From: G965220205 sp965220205
GTDB lineage: Bacteria; Chloroflexota; Dehalococcoidia; Lucifugimonadales; Australimonadaceae
Length of the DNA stretch: 64,000 nt
NCBI GenBank assembly: GCA_965220205.1
Contig: OZ244812.1
Location: forward strand, 2,666,001-2,730,000
Direction of reading: 5' to 3'
How positions within the stretch are numbered: the stretch's first letter is position 1; each line of letters starts with the position of its first letter. The position numbers were made by a program, and so were the translations under genes. Under the pieces are notes generated by a model that was not told the DNA's origin, ran no database searches, and saw only the letters and a program-made list of their open reading frames with translations. Below are positions 26,433 through 35,754 of this stretch, piece by piece.

Positions 26433-27254
26433 ATGCCTGCGCCCCTGACCTCCCATACCGTCAACGCCCACGGCCTGCGCCTGCACTATCTCGACTGGGG
26501 CAACGACGACCTTCCGCCGATGCTATTGCTGCACGGCCTGCAGGACTGCGCAGGGCTCTGGAGGTCCTTTGCTGAGAGTGTGCGCGACAGCTACCACGTC
26601 GTCGCGCTCGACCACCGCGGGCACGGGGACAGTCCTCGCGCTACGTCCTACGCCCTCCAAGACTACGTCCGAGAGGTCGGCGGCGTCATCGACGCGCTGG
26701 GCTTGCGCAACGTCGTGCTGATAGGCCACTCGGCCGGCAGTAAGAACGCATTCATCTATACGGCGGAGCACCCTGGCGACGTCGCGAAGCTGGTGATTAC
26801 CGACATGGATCCGGACGCCTACAACCCCGGGTCTGTTGCGATGATCTCGCGATACAAGGGCGAGTCCGACGAGTACGACGACCTGGCCGGCGTCGTCGAG
26901 CGTCTGCGCTCGCGCCAACCCGGCTCGACCGAGGACGTGTTGCAGGCCAACGCTGTGGACCTGACGACGCCCGGGGCGGACGGCCGTCTCCGGTGGAAGC
27001 GCCATCGCGACGTCGTGACGCAGTACGACCGGCCCGACGCCTGGGCCTGCCTGCCGCAGATCGGGGCGCCGACGCTCATCGTGCGCGGCGTAGACAGCAC
27101 GCTGCTGACGCGGGACGTTGCCGAGCGCATGCAGCGGGCGATCCCCAACTGCCGCCTCGCCGAGATTCCGGACGGGGGCCACTGGGCGCACCTCGAGAGT
27201 CCGGATCTCTACCTGCGCATCGTTCGCGAGTTCCTGGACGACGCCCCCGAGTGA
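26433..27254 (+). CDS. Alpha/beta-fold hydrolase
   Basis: 273 residues. Nucleophile elbow GHSAGS (Ser about residue 104), oxyanion motif LLLHGLQD, an acid candidate in RGVDSTLL, and the catalytic His in GGHWAHLE. Size and motifs fit esterase/haloperoxidase-like hydrolases acting on small esters, lactones or C-C bonds. Start taken at ATG 26433; GTG 26421 is in frame but its ribosome site is too close. Followed by a MITE-like repeat and then the catabolic cluster. Confidence 0.83.
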   Translation: MPAPLTSHTVNAHGLRLHYLDWGNDDLPPMLLLHGLQDCAGLWRSFAESVRDSYHVVALDHRGHGDSPRATSYALQDYVREVGGVIDALGLRNVVLIGHSAGSKNAFIYTAEHPGDVAKLVITDMDPDAYNPGSVAMISRYKGESDEYDDLAGVVERLRSRQPGSTEDVLQANAVDLTTPGADGRLRWKRHRDVVTQYDRPDAWACLPQIGAPTLIVRGVDSTLLTRDVAERMQRAIPNCRLAEIPDGGHWAHLESPDLYLRIVREFLDDAPE

Positions 27255-27329
27255 CCCACCACCGTCATTGCCGTGCCCCGACACGGGAATCCATGCCTTG
27301 CCGCCGCTCATCCCAACTCTGAACAGTTA

Positions 27330-27463
27330 CGGAATCTCTGAACAAGTCGCTGACGCTCTCAGAATAGCGGAAGGGAGAGACTGGGAGCCCCCTCAATCCG
27401 TTCGTGCGACCCTTCGACGTGCTCAGGGCGAACGGATTGGGACGGAGTTATTCAGAGATTCCC
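27330..27463. repeat. MITE-like element (family C), copy 1
   Basis: About 134 bases ending in imperfect terminal inverted repeats (GGAATCTCTGAACAAGTC at the left, GAATAACTCC inverted at the right). An internal inverted pair CAATCCGTTCG/CGAACGGATTG is present. It is the reverse orientation of 54265-54419, to which it is nearly identical over most of its length. A TA may flank both ends. No coding capacity. An end of repeat family D lies immediately to its left (about 27312-27330). Confidence 0.75.
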
Positions 27464-27531
27464 TACGCAACGCCGGCCGCCGTTGACGGCGCGCCGGAGC
27501 GCCGATAGGCTGGCGTCTCGCTCTCTAAGCC

Positions 27532-28527
27532 ATGGAATTCGGACTCTACCTACGCTCATTCCTGACCAACCGGGCTCGGCCTCTGCACGAGCAGATCGAC
27601 GACGCCGTCGAGATTTGCCACGTTGCGCGCGACGCCGGGTTCTCCGCCGTGGCCATGCCGCAGCACTGGGTCTCATACCCGACGACGTGGCCGCAGCCGT
27701 TCCAGATGCTGGCGAGGCTCGCTCCCGAGACCGGGGACATGCGCCTCATGACGGGCATCGTTCTCCTCCCGCTGCACAACCCGGTGCAGGTCGCGGAGGA
27801 CGTGGCCACCCTCGATCACATCAGCAAGGGACGCTGTGTCCTCGGCGTCGGCATCGGTTACCGGGAGACCGAGCTCGAAGCGGTCGGCGCGACGCGAAGG
27901 GACCGCGTGCCGCGTCTGACTGAGTCCATCGACCTGATGAAGCGGCTGTGGACGGGTGAGGAGACCGACTACGAGGGGCGCTACTGGACGGTCCACGGCG
28001 CGCGGATGGGGTTCATGCCCGTTCAGCAGCCGCATCCGCCAATCTGGATCGCCTGCCAGAGCGACGGCGCCGTGCGCAGGGCCGCGCGTATCGCGGACGC
28101 CTGCTACCTGGCGCCGCAGGTCGGGTTCGACGACCTGCCGCCGCTCATCGCGGCCTACCGCGACGAGCGCGCGAAGACAGGTCAGGACGCCGGCCGTGTA
28201 GCCGTCTCGCGCGGCGTCGCGTTCGGCGCCGACAAACCGACGGCTATCGCGGAGGCGACCGAGTCGGCGCAAGCGTCCTACCGCATGTACAGCACCTGGA
28301 ACATGCAGGAAGACACGATGGTCCGGATCAACATCGAGTCCGACTCCCCCGTCGCCGATTGGGCCGTCGCCGGCAACGCGGACGACTGCGTCGCGGGGTT
28401 CCAGCGGCTCGGGGAGGAGGGGGTCGACTTCGTGGGCGCGACCTTCTATAACCTGCCCGCGACGCTCGAGGAGCGGAAGCGCTACCTGCAACGGTTCGCC
28501 GAGACCGTCATCCACCGGATGCGTTAG
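27532..28527 (+). CDS. LLM-class (luciferase-like) flavin-dependent oxidoreductase
   Basis: 331 residues, TIM-barrel F420/FMN-dependent monooxygenase family. Visible features: MEFGLYLRSF first strand, a LGVGIGYRE turn, the RVPRLTESIDLMKRLWTGE helix, and the PPIWIACQSD strand that contacts the cofactor. Such enzymes oxygenate or reduce catabolic intermediates using a diffusible reduced flavin or F420; the cofactor cannot be decided from sequence. It heads a plus-strand series (FAD, Mo, FeS subunits, CoxG, UbiD), with a gap of only 9 bases to the next gene. Confidence 0.9.
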   Translation: MEFGLYLRSFLTNRARPLHEQIDDAVEICHVARDAGFSAVAMPQHWVSYPTTWPQPFQMLARLAPETGDMRLMTGIVLLPLHNPVQVAEDVATLDHISKGRCVLGVGIGYRETELEAVGATRRDRVPRLTESIDLMKRLWTGEETDYEGRYWTVHGARMGFMPVQQPHPPIWIACQSDGAVRRAARIADACYLAPQVGFDDLPPLIAAYRDERAKTGQDAGRVAVSRGVAFGADKPTAIAEATESAQASYRMYSTWNMQEDTMVRINIESDSPVADWAVAGNADDCVAGFQRLGEEGVDFVGATFYNLPATLEERKRYLQRFAETVIHRMR

Positions 28528-28536
28528 CGAGCACGC

Positions 28537-29409
28537 ATGCGCGCCTTCGAGTACATCACGCTGCCGACAGTCCTTGAGACAGCGCGCTTCATCGCCGACC
28601 ATCCCGACGACTCGCTGGTGTTGGGCGGCGGCACGGCGGCGGTCGTGCTCATGAAGCTCGGCGTGCTGCGTCCATCGTACGTCGTCGACCTCGGAGGCCT
28701 CGACGAGTTGCGCGGGATCGAAGAGCGGGACGGCGCGTTGCGCCTCGGGGCGCTGACGACGTTGCGCGCGCTTGAGCGCGCTCCGGCGGTGGCGCGGGGT
28801 CACGCGCTGTTGGCCGAGGCGGCGGCGCAGGTCGCCAACGTGCGCGTGCGCAACGTCGCCACGGTGGGGGGCACGGTTGCCTACGGCGAACCGCAGACCG
28901 ATACTCCCGTGGCGCTTACGGCGCTGGACGCCGTCGTGACGGTCACGGGGCCGGCCGGCTCGCGGGACATTGCGGTCGCTGACTTCTACCGCGGCGCCTA
29001 CGAGACCGCGCTCGAACCGGGCGAGATCGTCACGAGCGTGCTGGCGCCGGCGCCGGCGCACGGCTCGGCGGGTTGCCACCTCAAGTTCACCGTTGGTTCG
29101 CCGGAGAACAAGCCGGTCGCCAACGTGTCGGCGTCGGTGACTATCGATGAGGTTAGCGGGGCGTGTTCCGCGGCGCGCGTGGTGATGGGCGCCGTTGGAC
29201 CTGCGCCCGTCGCCGCCCGCGCCGCGGAACGGCTCGTGGGCGAGGCGCCGGACGCGAAGCTGATCGCCGAGGCGGCGCACGCGGCCTCGTACGAAGCGGA
29301 CCCCTACGATGATCTGCGCGGCCCCGTGTGGTACAAGCGGCGAATCTGCCGGGTGTTGGTGGAGAGGGCTCTGACATGTGCGCTGCAGAAGGCGAAGGCC
29401 GGCCCGTAG
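28537..29409 (+). CDS. Mo hydroxylase FAD-binding medium subunit
   Basis: 290 residues with FAD motifs LGGGTAAVVLMK and VATVGGTVAYGEPQTDTP, and a C-terminal FAD domain. In the second motif TVAYGEP replaces the commoner NIAHADP, like the other copy at 24891. It overlaps the large-subunit gene start by 34 bases. Subunit order here is FAD-Mo-FeS-CoxG, different from the minus-strand operon (FAD-FeS-Mo), so the two sets are not a recent duplication. Confidence 0.92.
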   Translation: MRAFEYITLPTVLETARFIADHPDDSLVLGGGTAAVVLMKLGVLRPSYVVDLGGLDELRGIEERDGALRLGALTTLRALERAPAVARGHALLAEAAAQVANVRVRNVATVGGTVAYGEPQTDTPVALTALDAVVTVTGPAGSRDIAVADFYRGAYETALEPGEIVTSVLAPAPAHGSAGCHLKFTVGSPENKPVANVSASVTIDEVSGACSAARVVMGAVGPAPVAARAAERLVGEAPDAKLIAEAAHAASYEADPYDDLRGPVWYKRRICRVLVERALTCALQKAKAGP

Positions 29410-31694
29410 CGCCTCTGGTCGGCCGGTCGATGCCGTCGCTGGAGGCCGCCGACAAAGCGGCGGGCCGCGTCGAATACATGGGCGACATCGTCGTGCCGGG
29501 CATGGCGCACGCGAAGATTGTGCGCAGCCCGTTCGCCCATGCCCGGATCGTGGCCATCGACGCAGCCGCGGCCAGGGCGACGCCCGGCGTCGTGTGCGTC
29601 CTCACCCGCGACGAACTGTTGGCAGACCCGGACATTGAGCCGGTCTACGGGTTCGTCTACCGCGACGCCCCTATCGTCGCGATTGACAAGGTCCGCCACC
29701 ACGGCGACATCGTCGCTGTCGTCGTGGCCGAAGACGCGGACACGGCGGCGGTGGCCGTGGAGCTCGTGGACGTCGAGTACGAGGAGCTCCCGGCGGTGAT
29801 GACCACAGCGGCGGCGATGGCCGATGGGGCGGCGCGGGTCCACGACGAGTTCTACCCCATCGCGCCCGAGCTCCGGCCTGAGCCGGGCACGAACATATGC
29901 CATCACGGCACGCTGGCGATGGGCGACGTCGAGCGGGGGTTTGCCGAGTCCGACTTCGTGTACGAGGACACGTACTCTTCGCCCGCGGTCCAGCACTGCG
30001 CCCTCGATCTGCACGCTTGCATCGCGCAGGTGGACGCCGACGGCGTCATCGTGTGGACGAACTGCCAGTCGCCGTTCCCGCTCCAGCGCGAGCTCGAGCG
30101 TATCTTCCACAAGCCGGCGCGCGTCATCGTCCCGTACGTCGGCGGCGGGTTCGGCTCGAAGAGCCGCGACCGCATGGAGGTTGTCGTCGCCGCCGCCGCG
30201 AAGTTGGCCGGACGGCCCGTTCGGCTCGTGCTCACTCAGGAGGAGACGTTCCAGACGTTCATTCGTCCCGCCTATTCGGGCTGGATTAAGACCGGCGTGA
30301 AGCGGGACGGCACGATTGTCGCGCGCCAGCTCCGGTTCGAGGTCGACGTCGGCGCGTACGCCATCAGCGGCGCGCGCAGCGCCAACAACACGATCAAGGT
30401 CGCGACGGGGCCGTACCGCGTCCCCAACGCGCTCGTGGACTGCTACGCCGTCTACACCAACAAGCCGCCCTCTTCCCCCTACCGTGGCCTGCCTACGACG
30501 CAGCACACGATGGCCTACGAGACCCAGCTCGACCGGATCGCGCGCGACCTCGGCATCGATCGGCTCGAGATCAGGCGGCGGAATCTCGTGCATAACGGAG
30601 ACATCCACGTCACCGGCGACTACCTCCGCGGCGCCTACGGCCTCGAGTGCATGGAGCAGGCCGTGGCGTCGCTCGGATGGTCCGAGCCAACCCGCGCCGA
30701 GGACGGGGCGAAGCTCCGCGGCAAGGGCGTCTCGTGCACGATTAAGTACACGCTCACGCCGGCCACGCGCATGTCGGAGAACAGCGCCGAGATTGCGCTG
30801 ACCGAGGAGGGCGTGTTCGAGGTCAGGATCGGCACGGTGAACATCGGCCAGGGCTCCGACACGACGATGGCCCAGATAGCGGGCGACGCCGTCGGCGTCG
30901 GGCTCGACGAGCTCCGCATCGTGCACAGCGACACCGGCCGAGTGCCTGTCGACAGCTCGACCACGGCGTCGCGCTCGACCTACCACATGGGCGTCGCCGT
31001 TGTGAACGCGGCCGCCCAGCTCAGGCAGCGGATGCTCCGGACCGCCGCCCAACTGTTGGAGCGCGGCGAGGGGTCGCTGTCGATTACGCGCTCAGGCGTA
31101 GCCGTCGAGGGCGGCGGCGCGAGCATCGAGTTCGCGGAGCTGGCGCGGCGCAGCGGCGGGGAGATCGCGGGCGTGGGCGACTGCGTCGTCGGCGGCTCCT
31201 ACCCGGCCCCAGACGGCAAGGAGTACCCCATCGCATCGACGTTCTGGACCTTCGCTTCAGCGGCGGCCGAGGTTGAGGTTGACGCCGAGACTGGCCAGGT
31301 GACGCTGTTGCAGGCCGCGGCCTCGGCGACAACCGGCACGGCGGTCAACCCGCGCTCGGTCGAGACGCAGCTCGAGGGCGGCGTCGGGATGGAGTTGGGC
31401 CCAACGCTCTTCGAGCGATTGGTGTGGGACGAAGGGGGGCAGCTGCAGAACTCCGCGCTGTTCGACTACCCGCTCCCCACGATGCAAACGATGCCGCGGT
31501 ACCACCCGACCTTCGTCGACCATCCCTTCGAGGGAGGACCGTTCGGGGCGAAGGGGATGGGCGAGATCGGCAGCGTCGTCGTCCCAGCCGCCGTCGTCAA
31601 TGCGGTGTACGATGCCACGGGCGTGCTGATGCGCGACCTGCCGCTGTTGCCCCATATGGTCCTCGAGGCGCTGGACTCGGGGAACGAGCGATGA
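29376..31694 (+). CDS. Mo hydroxylase large subunit (xanthine dehydrogenase/CoxL-like)
   Basis: 772 residues from ATG 29376 (GGAGAGG upstream). Mo-cofactor motifs GGGFGSKSRD, a PYRGLPTTQH loop, QGSDTTMAQIAGD, and catalytic-type Glu in GAKGMGEIGS. Lacks the CO-dehydrogenase AYxCSFR loop. Expected to hydroxylate an organic substrate, perhaps an aromatic or heterocyclic acid, with the adjacent UbiD enzyme decarboxylating the product or precursor. Confidence 0.93.
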   Translation: MCAAEGEGRPVAPLVGRSMPSLEAADKAAGRVEYMGDIVVPGMAHAKIVRSPFAHARIVAIDAAAARATPGVVCVLTRDELLADPDIEPVYGFVYRDAPIVAIDKVRHHGDIVAVVVAEDADTAAVAVELVDVEYEELPAVMTTAAAMADGAARVHDEFYPIAPELRPEPGTNICHHGTLAMGDVERGFAESDFVYEDTYSSPAVQHCALDLHACIAQVDADGVIVWTNCQSPFPLQRELERIFHKPARVIVPYVGGGFGSKSRDRMEVVVAAAAKLAGRPVRLVLTQEETFQTFIRPAYSGWIKTGVKRDGTIVARQLRFEVDVGAYAISGARSANNTIKVATGPYRVPNALVDCYAVYTNKPPSSPYRGLPTTQHTMAYETQLDRIARDLGIDRLEIRRRNLVHNGDIHVTGDYLRGAYGLECMEQAVASLGWSEPTRAEDGAKLRGKGVSCTIKYTLTPATRMSENSAEIALTEEGVFEVRIGTVNIGQGSDTTMAQIAGDAVGVGLDELRIVHSDTGRVPVDSSTTASRSTYHMGVAVVNAAAQLRQRMLRTAAQLLERGEGSLSITRSGVAVEGGGASIEFAELARRSGGEIAGVGDCVVGGSYPAPDGKEYPIASTFWTFASAAAEVEVDAETGQVTLLQAAASATTGTAVNPRSVETQLEGGVGMELGPTLFERLVWDEGGQLQNSALFDYPLPTMQTMPRYHPTFVDHPFEGGPFGAKGMGEIGSVVVPAAVVNAVYDATGVLMRDLPLLPHMVLEALDSGNER

Positions 31695-31728
31695 CGCGGT
31701 CTATGACGATGCAACGCTGGAGTCCTCC

Positions 31729-32196
31729 GTGCGCATAGAGATGTTCGTGAACGGGACGCTCGAGCGCCGGGACGTCTCGCCGGAGAAGACGCTGCTCGAG
31801 TTCGTGCGCGACGTCGTCGGATTGAAGGGCACGAAGCTGTACTGCGAGAGCGGGATCTGCGGGGCGTGCACCGTCCTGCTGGACGGCGAAGCCGTGAGCT
31901 CGTGCAGCGTCCTCGTGGCGCAGGTCCGCGGCCGGGAGGTCACGACCATCGAGGCGCTTGCGGCGGAGGGGCCTCTCCACCCGATTCAACAGGCGTTCGT
32001 GGACAACTTCGGCCTGCAATGCGGTTACTGCACGCCCGGCATGGTCCTGCTCACGAAGGCGCTGCTCGCGGAGAACCCGACGCCGACGCGCGAGGAGATC
32101 GTGCGCTACATGGGCGGCAACATCTGCCGGTGCACGGGCTACGCCGGTATCCTCGCGTCGGTGGAGGCGGCGGCCGTCGCGATGCGCGACGCATGA
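31729..32196 (+). CDS. Mo hydroxylase small subunit, two [2Fe-2S] clusters
   Basis: 155 residues. Cluster ligands: CESGICGACTVLL for the plant-type cluster, CGYCTPGM and NICRCTGY for the second. GTG 31729 is supported by GGAG six bases upstream; ATG 31741 is an alternative. Completes the three-subunit enzyme with the two preceding genes. Confidence 0.93.
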   Translation: MRIEMFVNGTLERRDVSPEKTLLEFVRDVVGLKGTKLYCESGICGACTVLLDGEAVSSCSVLVAQVRGREVTTIEALAAEGPLHPIQQAFVDNFGLQCGYCTPGMVLLTKALLAENPTPTREEIVRYMGGNICRCTGYAGILASVEAAAVAMRDA

Positions 32197-32239
32197 CGCG
32201 GGAGGGAACGGGCGTGAGCGGACGAGGAGGGCGGCGGGC

Positions 32240-32695
32240 ATGGAGCTGACCGACCGGTTCACCGTGAGGGCTACGCCCCAGCGGACGTGGGAGCTGCTCT
32301 TCGACCTCCCCCGCGTTGCGCGTTGCCTTCCGGGGTGCGAGGACATCCGCGCGCTCGACGAGACGACCTACCGGGCGCGCATGGCGCAGCGGGTCGGTCC
32401 GTTTCAGGTGGCCATGGACCTCGACCTGAAGGTCGACGAGGTAGCCGAAGGCCAACGAGTCGTGGTCACCGGCGGCGGCAAGGACCGCATGGGCAACACG
32501 TTGCGGCTGGACCGGCTCGCGATGGAGCTCCAGCCCCGCTCGGCGGACGAGACGGAGATCAGCTACGCCGTGGACTTCAAGTTGTTCGGCCGCATCGCCA
32601 CCCTCGGGAGCGCGATGGTGAAGCGCAAGGCCCAAGAGAACATCGCCGAGTTCACGCGCCGGATCGTCGCGGAGCTCGAGGCGCCGGTCGCCTAG
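32240..32695 (+). CDS. CoxG-like SRPBCC protein
   Basis: 151 residues from ATG 32240 (GAGGAGGG upstream). SRPBCC fold of the CoxG family: F-x-V-x-ATPQRTWELLFDLPRVARCLPG at residues 7-30 and a C-terminal amphipathic helix (MVKRKAQENIAEFTRRI) that in CoxG contributes to the lipid-like cavity. CoxG proteins link Mo hydroxylases to the respiratory quinone or membrane. Its presence marks this Mo hydroxylase as respiratory-coupled. Confidence 0.87.
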   Translation: MELTDRFTVRATPQRTWELLFDLPRVARCLPGCEDIRALDETTYRARMAQRVGPFQVAMDLDLKVDEVAEGQRVVVTGGGKDRMGNTLRLDRLAMELQPRSADETEISYAVDFKLFGRIATLGSAMVKRKAQENIAEFTRRIVAELEAPVA

Positions 32696-32785
32696 ACCGG
32701 TCGGCGGGTCCGGTCTGATAGCCGGTCTGATAGGACGTAAGACGTGCGAACGAGGGCGCCGCCCTCGGGCGAGAGGGGTGAGACG

Positions 32786-34267
32786 ATGCCGGTGGAGGAC
32801 CTGCGGGAGTGGATCGACCGAATCGATGCGATGGGCGAGTTGACGCGCGTCGAGGGCGCTGACCCGTACCTCGAGCTGGGCGGGCTCGTCGACCTGTATC
32901 AGTGGGAGATGGAGAACCCCGCGCTGCTGTTCGAGAAGATGAAGGGGTATCCCGACGGGTACAAGCTCATCGCCAACGTCCTGACCTCGTTGCCGAGGGT
33001 CTGTCTGAGCCTCGGCCTGCCGGTGGACCTGACGCGCAGGCAGTTCGTCGAGGAGTGGCGCAACCGGCTCAAGGAGTTCGAACCGGTCCCGCCGGAGCAG
33101 GTCGAGGACGGCCCGGTGCTCCAGAACCGGCAGAGCGGCGACGACGTCGACATCTCCCAGTTCCCGGCCCCGTTCTGGCACACCGAGGACGGCGGACGGT
33201 TCATCGGGACCGGCAACATCGTCATCATGCGCGACCCGGACACCGGCTGGGTGAACGCGGGGACCTACCGCGTGCAGCTCCACGACGCCAAGACCGCCGG
33301 CATCATGATCTCGCCCGGCAAGCATGGACGCATCATCCGCGAGAAGTACTGGGCGCGCGGCGAGGCGTGCCCCGTTGCCGTGTCGTTCGGCCAGGACCCG
33401 CTCCTGCTGTTGCTGGGCGGGCTCGAAGTGGACTTCGGGACCGACGAGTTCGCGGTCGCGGGCGGCATCCGCGGCGAAGCGCTGAAGGTCATCGCCGCGC
33501 CGTACACCGGGCTGCCGGCGCCGGCCAGCGCCGAGATCATCATCGAGGGCGAGATACCGCCCGGCGTAACCCGGCCGGAGGGCCCGTTCGGCGAGTGGAC
33601 CGGCTACTACGCGGGCGGCGAGCGCGAGATGCCGGTCATCAACGTGCGGTCGGTGGTCTACCGCAACGATCCCATCGTGGTCGGTTGCCTGCCCGGCAAG
33701 CCCCCGAACGACAACACCTACTTCCGGAGCCCGCTGCGCGCCGCGCTGCTGTGGAACGAGCTGGAGCGGGCCGGGATTCCGGGCGTCGTCGGGGCCTGGT
33801 CCCACGAGGCGGGAGGCGGCCGCCTGTTCAACGTCATCGCCATCAAGCAGATGTACCCCGGCCACGCCAAGCAGGTGGGCCACGCGACGACGTCGGTGCA
33901 CGCCGGCGCCTACGCCAACCGTTTCGTCGTCGTCGTGGACGACGATATCGATCCGACGGACACCAACGAGGTGCTCTGGGCGCTCTGCACGCGGACGGAG
34001 GTCACCGAGGACATCGACATCGTGAAGCGGATGTGGAGCACGTCGCTGGACCCCATGGCCTACGGGGTCGATGGGAGCGCGCGCTACTACAACAACCGCA
34101 TGATCATCGACGCTTGCCGCCCCTACGAGCAGCTCGACACGTTCCCTGCCGTGGCCCGCAAGACGCAGGCGGAGGCGGAGGAGCTGCGCGCTCGCTGGCC
34201 GGAGCTCTTCACGGCGGACGGCAAGGTCCGGAAAGAGGTCAGGCGAGCGTCGCGCGAGGGCGGGTAG
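32786..34267 (+). CDS. UbiD-family decarboxylase
   Basis: 493 residues from ATG 32786; the longer GTG start at 32744 lacks a ribosome site. UbiD features: MPVEDLREWIDRIDAMGEL, the prenyl-FMN and metal-binding region around NAGTYRVQLHDAKTAGIMI, and the catalytic-acid region PEGPFGEWTGYY. It reversibly decarboxylates aromatic or unsaturated acids with prenylated FMN. The UbiX-type prenyltransferase needed to make the cofactor is not in this window. Lies 90 bases after CoxG. Confidence 0.9.
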   Translation: MPVEDLREWIDRIDAMGELTRVEGADPYLELGGLVDLYQWEMENPALLFEKMKGYPDGYKLIANVLTSLPRVCLSLGLPVDLTRRQFVEEWRNRLKEFEPVPPEQVEDGPVLQNRQSGDDVDISQFPAPFWHTEDGGRFIGTGNIVIMRDPDTGWVNAGTYRVQLHDAKTAGIMISPGKHGRIIREKYWARGEACPVAVSFGQDPLLLLLGGLEVDFGTDEFAVAGGIRGEALKVIAAPYTGLPAPASAEIIIEGEIPPGVTRPEGPFGEWTGYYAGGEREMPVINVRSVVYRNDPIVVGCLPGKPPNDNTYFRSPLRAALLWNELERAGIPGVVGAWSHEAGGGRLFNVIAIKQMYPGHAKQVGHATTSVHAGAYANRFVVVVDDDIDPTDTNEVLWALCTRTEVTEDIDIVKRMWSTSLDPMAYGVDGSARYYNNRMIIDACRPYEQLDTFPAVARKTQAEAEELRARWPELFTADGKVRKEVRRASREGG

Positions 34268-34297
34268 TCTCCTCTCCCCGCCTGCTATGGAGGGCGT

Positions 34298-35077
34298 GTG
34301 ACGCGCATCTACCTCGCCAACGTCGGCGCGAACACGAGCCACCGCTTCGCGAGTCCTATCTTCGAGGACGGCGCGTTCGAGTTCCTACCCATCCCCGAGT
34401 CCCCGGGGCTGGACTCTCCGCATGCGGTCCGCTATCGCGACCTCCTCCCGCACGACTCCCGCCGCGATCTGAGCCGCTACGTGCCGCCACGGCTCTGGGA
34501 TAGAGCGTGCCACAACGATCCCGAGTTCGACACGTTCACCTACGGCGACGAGTGCGACAACCATGCGCGAGCGGTCGGGCTCAGGGGCATGCAGCCGGGC
34601 GACGTCTTGCTGTTCCTGGCCGGACTGGAGCATTGGGCCGGCGATGAGCGGACGGGACAGTACGGCTTCTTCCTGGTCGGCGGCCTTCGCATAGATTGGA
34701 TGCTTCCGCGCGTTGCACAGGAGCCGGCCGGGCGGGACGGCGAGCGCTCCGCTCGGAACGCCCACGTCGTCCGAGGGCGTTGCGCCGGTTCCTGGAACGG
34801 GTTCTGGGTGTTCGGAGGCTCGAACGAGTCGCGCAGGTTCGAGCGGGCGGTCCCGGTAACTAGGGAGATTTGCGAGAGGGTGTTCAGGACCGCCTCGGGC
34901 GCTCCCTGGAAGTGGGCGCCGCACAGGTCGGACTTACAGACCATCGGTTCATACACACGCACGTGCCGTTGCGTGCTGGACGCCGGCGACCCCGAGCAGA
35001 AGCGCCGTGCAGAGGCGTTGCGGGAGTGGATAGCCAGTTGGGTGCCCGAAGGAGCAGCCGTCATTCCGAGCGTCTGA
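34298..35077 (+). CDS. Nmad3-like protein (nucleotide-modification-associated domain 3)
   Basis: 259 residues, GTG start after GGAGGG. The layout MTRIYLANVGANTSHRF, SPIFEDGAFEFLPIPE, a DPEFDTFTYGD block, and GMQPGDVLLFLAGL followed by GQYGFFLVGG fits my memory of the Nmad3 family, predicted from phage and bacterial DNA-modification loci. Its biochemical activity is not established. It lies between the catabolic cluster and a SIR2-STAND gene. It could belong to the defence region or to the end of the catabolic operon (30-base gap to UbiD). Family call is by recall of motifs, not a search. Confidence 0.6.
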   Translation: MTRIYLANVGANTSHRFASPIFEDGAFEFLPIPESPGLDSPHAVRYRDLLPHDSRRDLSRYVPPRLWDRACHNDPEFDTFTYGDECDNHARAVGLRGMQPGDVLLFLAGLEHWAGDERTGQYGFFLVGGLRIDWMLPRVAQEPAGRDGERSARNAHVVRGRCAGSWNGFWVFGGSNESRRFERAVPVTREICERVFRTASGAPWKWAPHRSDLQTIGSYTRTCRCVLDAGDPEQKRRAEALREWIASWVPEGAAVIPSV

Positions 35078-35754
35078 CGCCGTGCGTTGACGCGGGAACG
35101 CCGGCTGGGGAGACGCTGAATGACGCCGAAAGCGCGAAACGGACCGAAATGGACCGGGCGCTCACTCGTAGATGGCGCAGGTTTACGAGTGAAGGGCTTT
35201 CTCAAGTGGCTCATTTAGGATCATTTAGGCTCATCGGGCGCCCTACCGCTCGTGGGTCCAGGGGGACGCCTCTCGGTCATTCCGGCGGCCCCCAGCCGGA
35301 GTTGGGCCGTTGAGGACAGGGTAGGAGGCGAGGGGCGACCGCACAACGGGCGGATGTCATGGTGGGGCGGTCCGCTCCGAGCTGCGCTCGCCCAAGTCGG
35401 CCCCGGTCTTGGCAGCCGCCTCAGCCTCCATCGCTGTCTGCACCCTGAGGAGATAGCCCCTGATGCTAACAAGGTCGGAATGTCTGACCTCATCCTGCTG
35501 ACCGATATCCGGACGCTGGCGCAATCGAGCTTGCAGTTGCTGGATGACGCTATGGCCTTGCGTTGCGCTCAGATGGAACAGAGGCGCAATCCTGGTCCGT
35601 GACCGCATGTGGAGCCGACGGACCCGGTACCGGTCCGTTGACGCAATACTGGACTCTCCGAGCCGGTGATTCTAAACTTGGGGCAAGGTCAGCTAGAGCA
35701 ACTACCCAGACACTTCTGGGGGCGAGTGAATCCTTCCGTTCAAGGAAAAGACCG
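35078..35754. other. Intergenic region before the SIR2-STAND gene
   Basis: About 680 bases. A GACGCGGGAAC repeat piece lies near 35088-35115, a CACTCGTA/TACGAGTG inverted repeat is at 35163-35191, and 35301-35370 resembles 15338-15400. Short frames on both strands (about 35357-35608 on minus) have no recognisable family. G+C falls toward the right end, marking the left edge of the lower-G+C block. Confidence 0.5.
35163..35191. repeat. CACTCGTA inverted repeat (family F), copy 2
   Basis: CACTCGTA (35163-35170) pairs with TACGAGTG (35184-35191). Matches the copy at 17419-17447 in arms and in the trailing AAG. Confidence 0.55.

Noticed and set aside
4791..32695. Genuine form I aerobic CO dehydrogenases
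   Set aside because: None of the three large subunits shows the AYxCSFR active-site loop; they are better called generic Mo hydroxylases.
32051..34342. 763-codon minus-strand open frame
   Set aside because: Antisense to FeS subunit, CoxG and UbiD genes, all of which have clear family motifs.
35357..35608. 83-codon minus-strand frame upstream of the SIR2-STAND gene
   Set aside because: Its middle looks somewhat protein-like, but it has no recognised family, no clear ribosome site, and overlaps an equally open plus-strand frame.
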